A stretch of 64,000 nt of DNA, taken from Pseudomonas sp. MWU15-20650 (GTDB lineage Bacteria > Pseudomonadota > Gammaproteobacteria > Pseudomonadales > Pseudomonadaceae). Each line of letters opens with the position of its first letter. The stretch's first letter is position 1. Shown piece by piece: positions 63,492-64,000 of the stretch. Location: positions 124,001 through 188,000 of the forward strand of contig NZ_JALJFG010000007.1 of NCBI RefSeq assembly GCF_023242475.1, written 5' to 3'. Both the position numbers and the translations under genes were made by a program. A model generated the notes under the pieces. It saw only the letters and a list, made by a program, of their open reading frames with translations. It did not search any database and was not told the DNA's origin.

Positions 63492-64000
63492 TCGGCATCT
63501 TGATCCCTGTACATAACGAAGAAGCGCTGCTGGGTGACTGCCTGAGTGCGGCACTGGCAGCTGCCAGCCACCCCGGCTTGCACGGCGAGGCCGTGCAGAT
63601 CCTGGTGGTGCTCGACAGTTGCAGTGACGCCAGCGCGCAGATTGCCCAGGCACATGGCGTTCAGAGCTTGCACGTACAGGCGCGTAATGTCGGGCAGGCC
63701 CGTGGGGTTGGCGCGCGGCATTTACTCAATCAAGGCGCGCGCTGGATTTCCTGTACGGATGCCGACAGTCGCGTGGCGCCTGACTGGCTGGTGGCGCAAT
63801 TGGCACTGGGGTGCGATGCCGTCTGTGGCACGGTAACCGTTGACGCCTGGAGTGAAGGCTTCGACTCGGCGGCGCAGATTCGCTATCACCAGGCTTATCA
63901 GGCCCGCGACGGGCACCGGCATATCCACGGCGCCAACCTGGGGGTGAGTGCCAGTGCTTATGTGCAAGCCGGTGGGTTTGAACCGCTGGCGTGCCATGAG
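63488..64000 (+). CDS. Family-2 glycosyltransferase, 5' part only
   Basis: The frame opens at an ATGA overlap with the methyltransferase stop and stays open to the window edge (171 codons). It starts MIGILIPVHNEEALLGDCL, has ILVVLDSCSDAS, then ARNVGQARGVGARH and the DxD-type metal site SCTDADSRVAPDW. These are the nucleotide-sugar-binding features of GT2 (GT-A) enzymes. It transfers a sugar from a nucleotide donor; donor and acceptor are unknown. It is the fourth gene of the coupled cassette, which may continue to the right. Confidence 0.88.
   Translation, partial: MIGILIPVHNEEALLGDCLSAALAAASHPGLHGEAVQILVVLDSCSDASAQIAQAHGVQSLHVQARNVGQARGVGARHLLNQGARWISCTDADSRVAPDWLVAQLALGCDAVCGTVTVDAWSEGFDSAAQIRYHQAYQARDGHRHIHGANLGVSASAYVQAGGFEPLACHE

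Noticed and set aside
1-64000. CRISPR arrays, rRNA genes, intact insertion sequences, prophage
   Set aside because: No regularly spaced repeats, rRNA sequence, transposase or phage structural gene was seen in the window.

Overview
The window looks like chromosome of a fluorescent Pseudomonas (P. fluorescens group). Base composition is GC-rich throughout. Pseudomonas hallmarks are a PvdQ acylase behind a PvdS-type (TAAAT-N16-CGT) promoter, a REP doublet of the GGAGCGAGCTTGCTCGC type, the Pseudomonas-type trehalose synthase, and the glgA-treZ-malQ-treY-DUF2934-glgX order. The assignment rests on remembered family features, not on a search. There is no rRNA, CRISPR array, insertion sequence or phage module. 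One tRNA gene is present, tRNA-Cys(GCA).

Layout. 1-8.2 kb: the end of an MFS exporter, a LysE exporter, an orphan HoxX-type CO-forming protein with a candidate Anr box, a low-complexity small protein, an overlapping trio of two 2OG-Fe(II) oxygenase-fold proteins around an Ada-like zinc protein, an isochorismatase-type hydrolase and a CSS-EAL c-di-GMP phosphodiesterase. 8.2-10.3 kb: trehalose synthase. 10.4-17.8 kb: a complete trans-4-hydroxy-L-proline catabolic locus (PAS-AraC regulator, permease, epimerase, deaminase, semialdehyde dehydrogenase, FAD-dependent D-hydroxyproline oxidoreductase) leading to 2-oxoglutarate. 18-24 kb: a GlxA-type regulator, a 27-residue membrane peptide, a LysE exporter and a D-serine locus (dsdX, dsdA, dsdC-like LysR).

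24-27.3 kb is an accessory, partly decayed patch ending at tRNA-Cys: two GNAT acetyltransferases, a secreted DUF3757-like protein and fused remnants of an HxlR regulator and an alpha/beta hydrolase, flanked by two near-identical terminators. 27.4-31 kb: pvdQ, a Fur-like DNA-binding-domain-only protein and small membrane or lipoproteins. 31.1-38.7 kb: two tandem ~1,180-residue toxin-like paralogues with a C-terminal GESH...GxxH domain. Between them lies a collapsed copy of the ABC-transporter operon that follows the second paralogue. 38.7-44.2 kb: that operon (peroxidase-like, acyl-CoA-dehydrogenase-like, ATPase, Tat-exported binding protein, permease) with a divergent AraC regulator.

44.4-50 kb: a chemoreceptor, SRPBCC, DUF411, YqaA-like, alpha/beta-hydrolase and 2-hydroxyacid-dehydrogenase genes, then a REPIN. 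50.4-61.1 kb: a translationally coupled glycogen/trehalose operon. GlgA builds glucan, GlgX debranches it, MalQ rearranges maltodextrin, and TreY plus TreZ release trehalose; the separate TreS links maltose and trehalose. 61.1-64 kb: a tightly overlapping cassette (acyl-CoA-dehydrogenase-like, PIG-L deacetylase, NodS-like methyltransferase, family-2 glycosyltransferase) that runs off the window.

Most notable for follow-up are the toxin pair with the mosaic operon remnant, the oxygenase trio in which one copy has lost both iron-binding histidines, the orphan HoxX, the Fur-domain-only protein beside pvdQ, and the four-gene cassette at the right edge.
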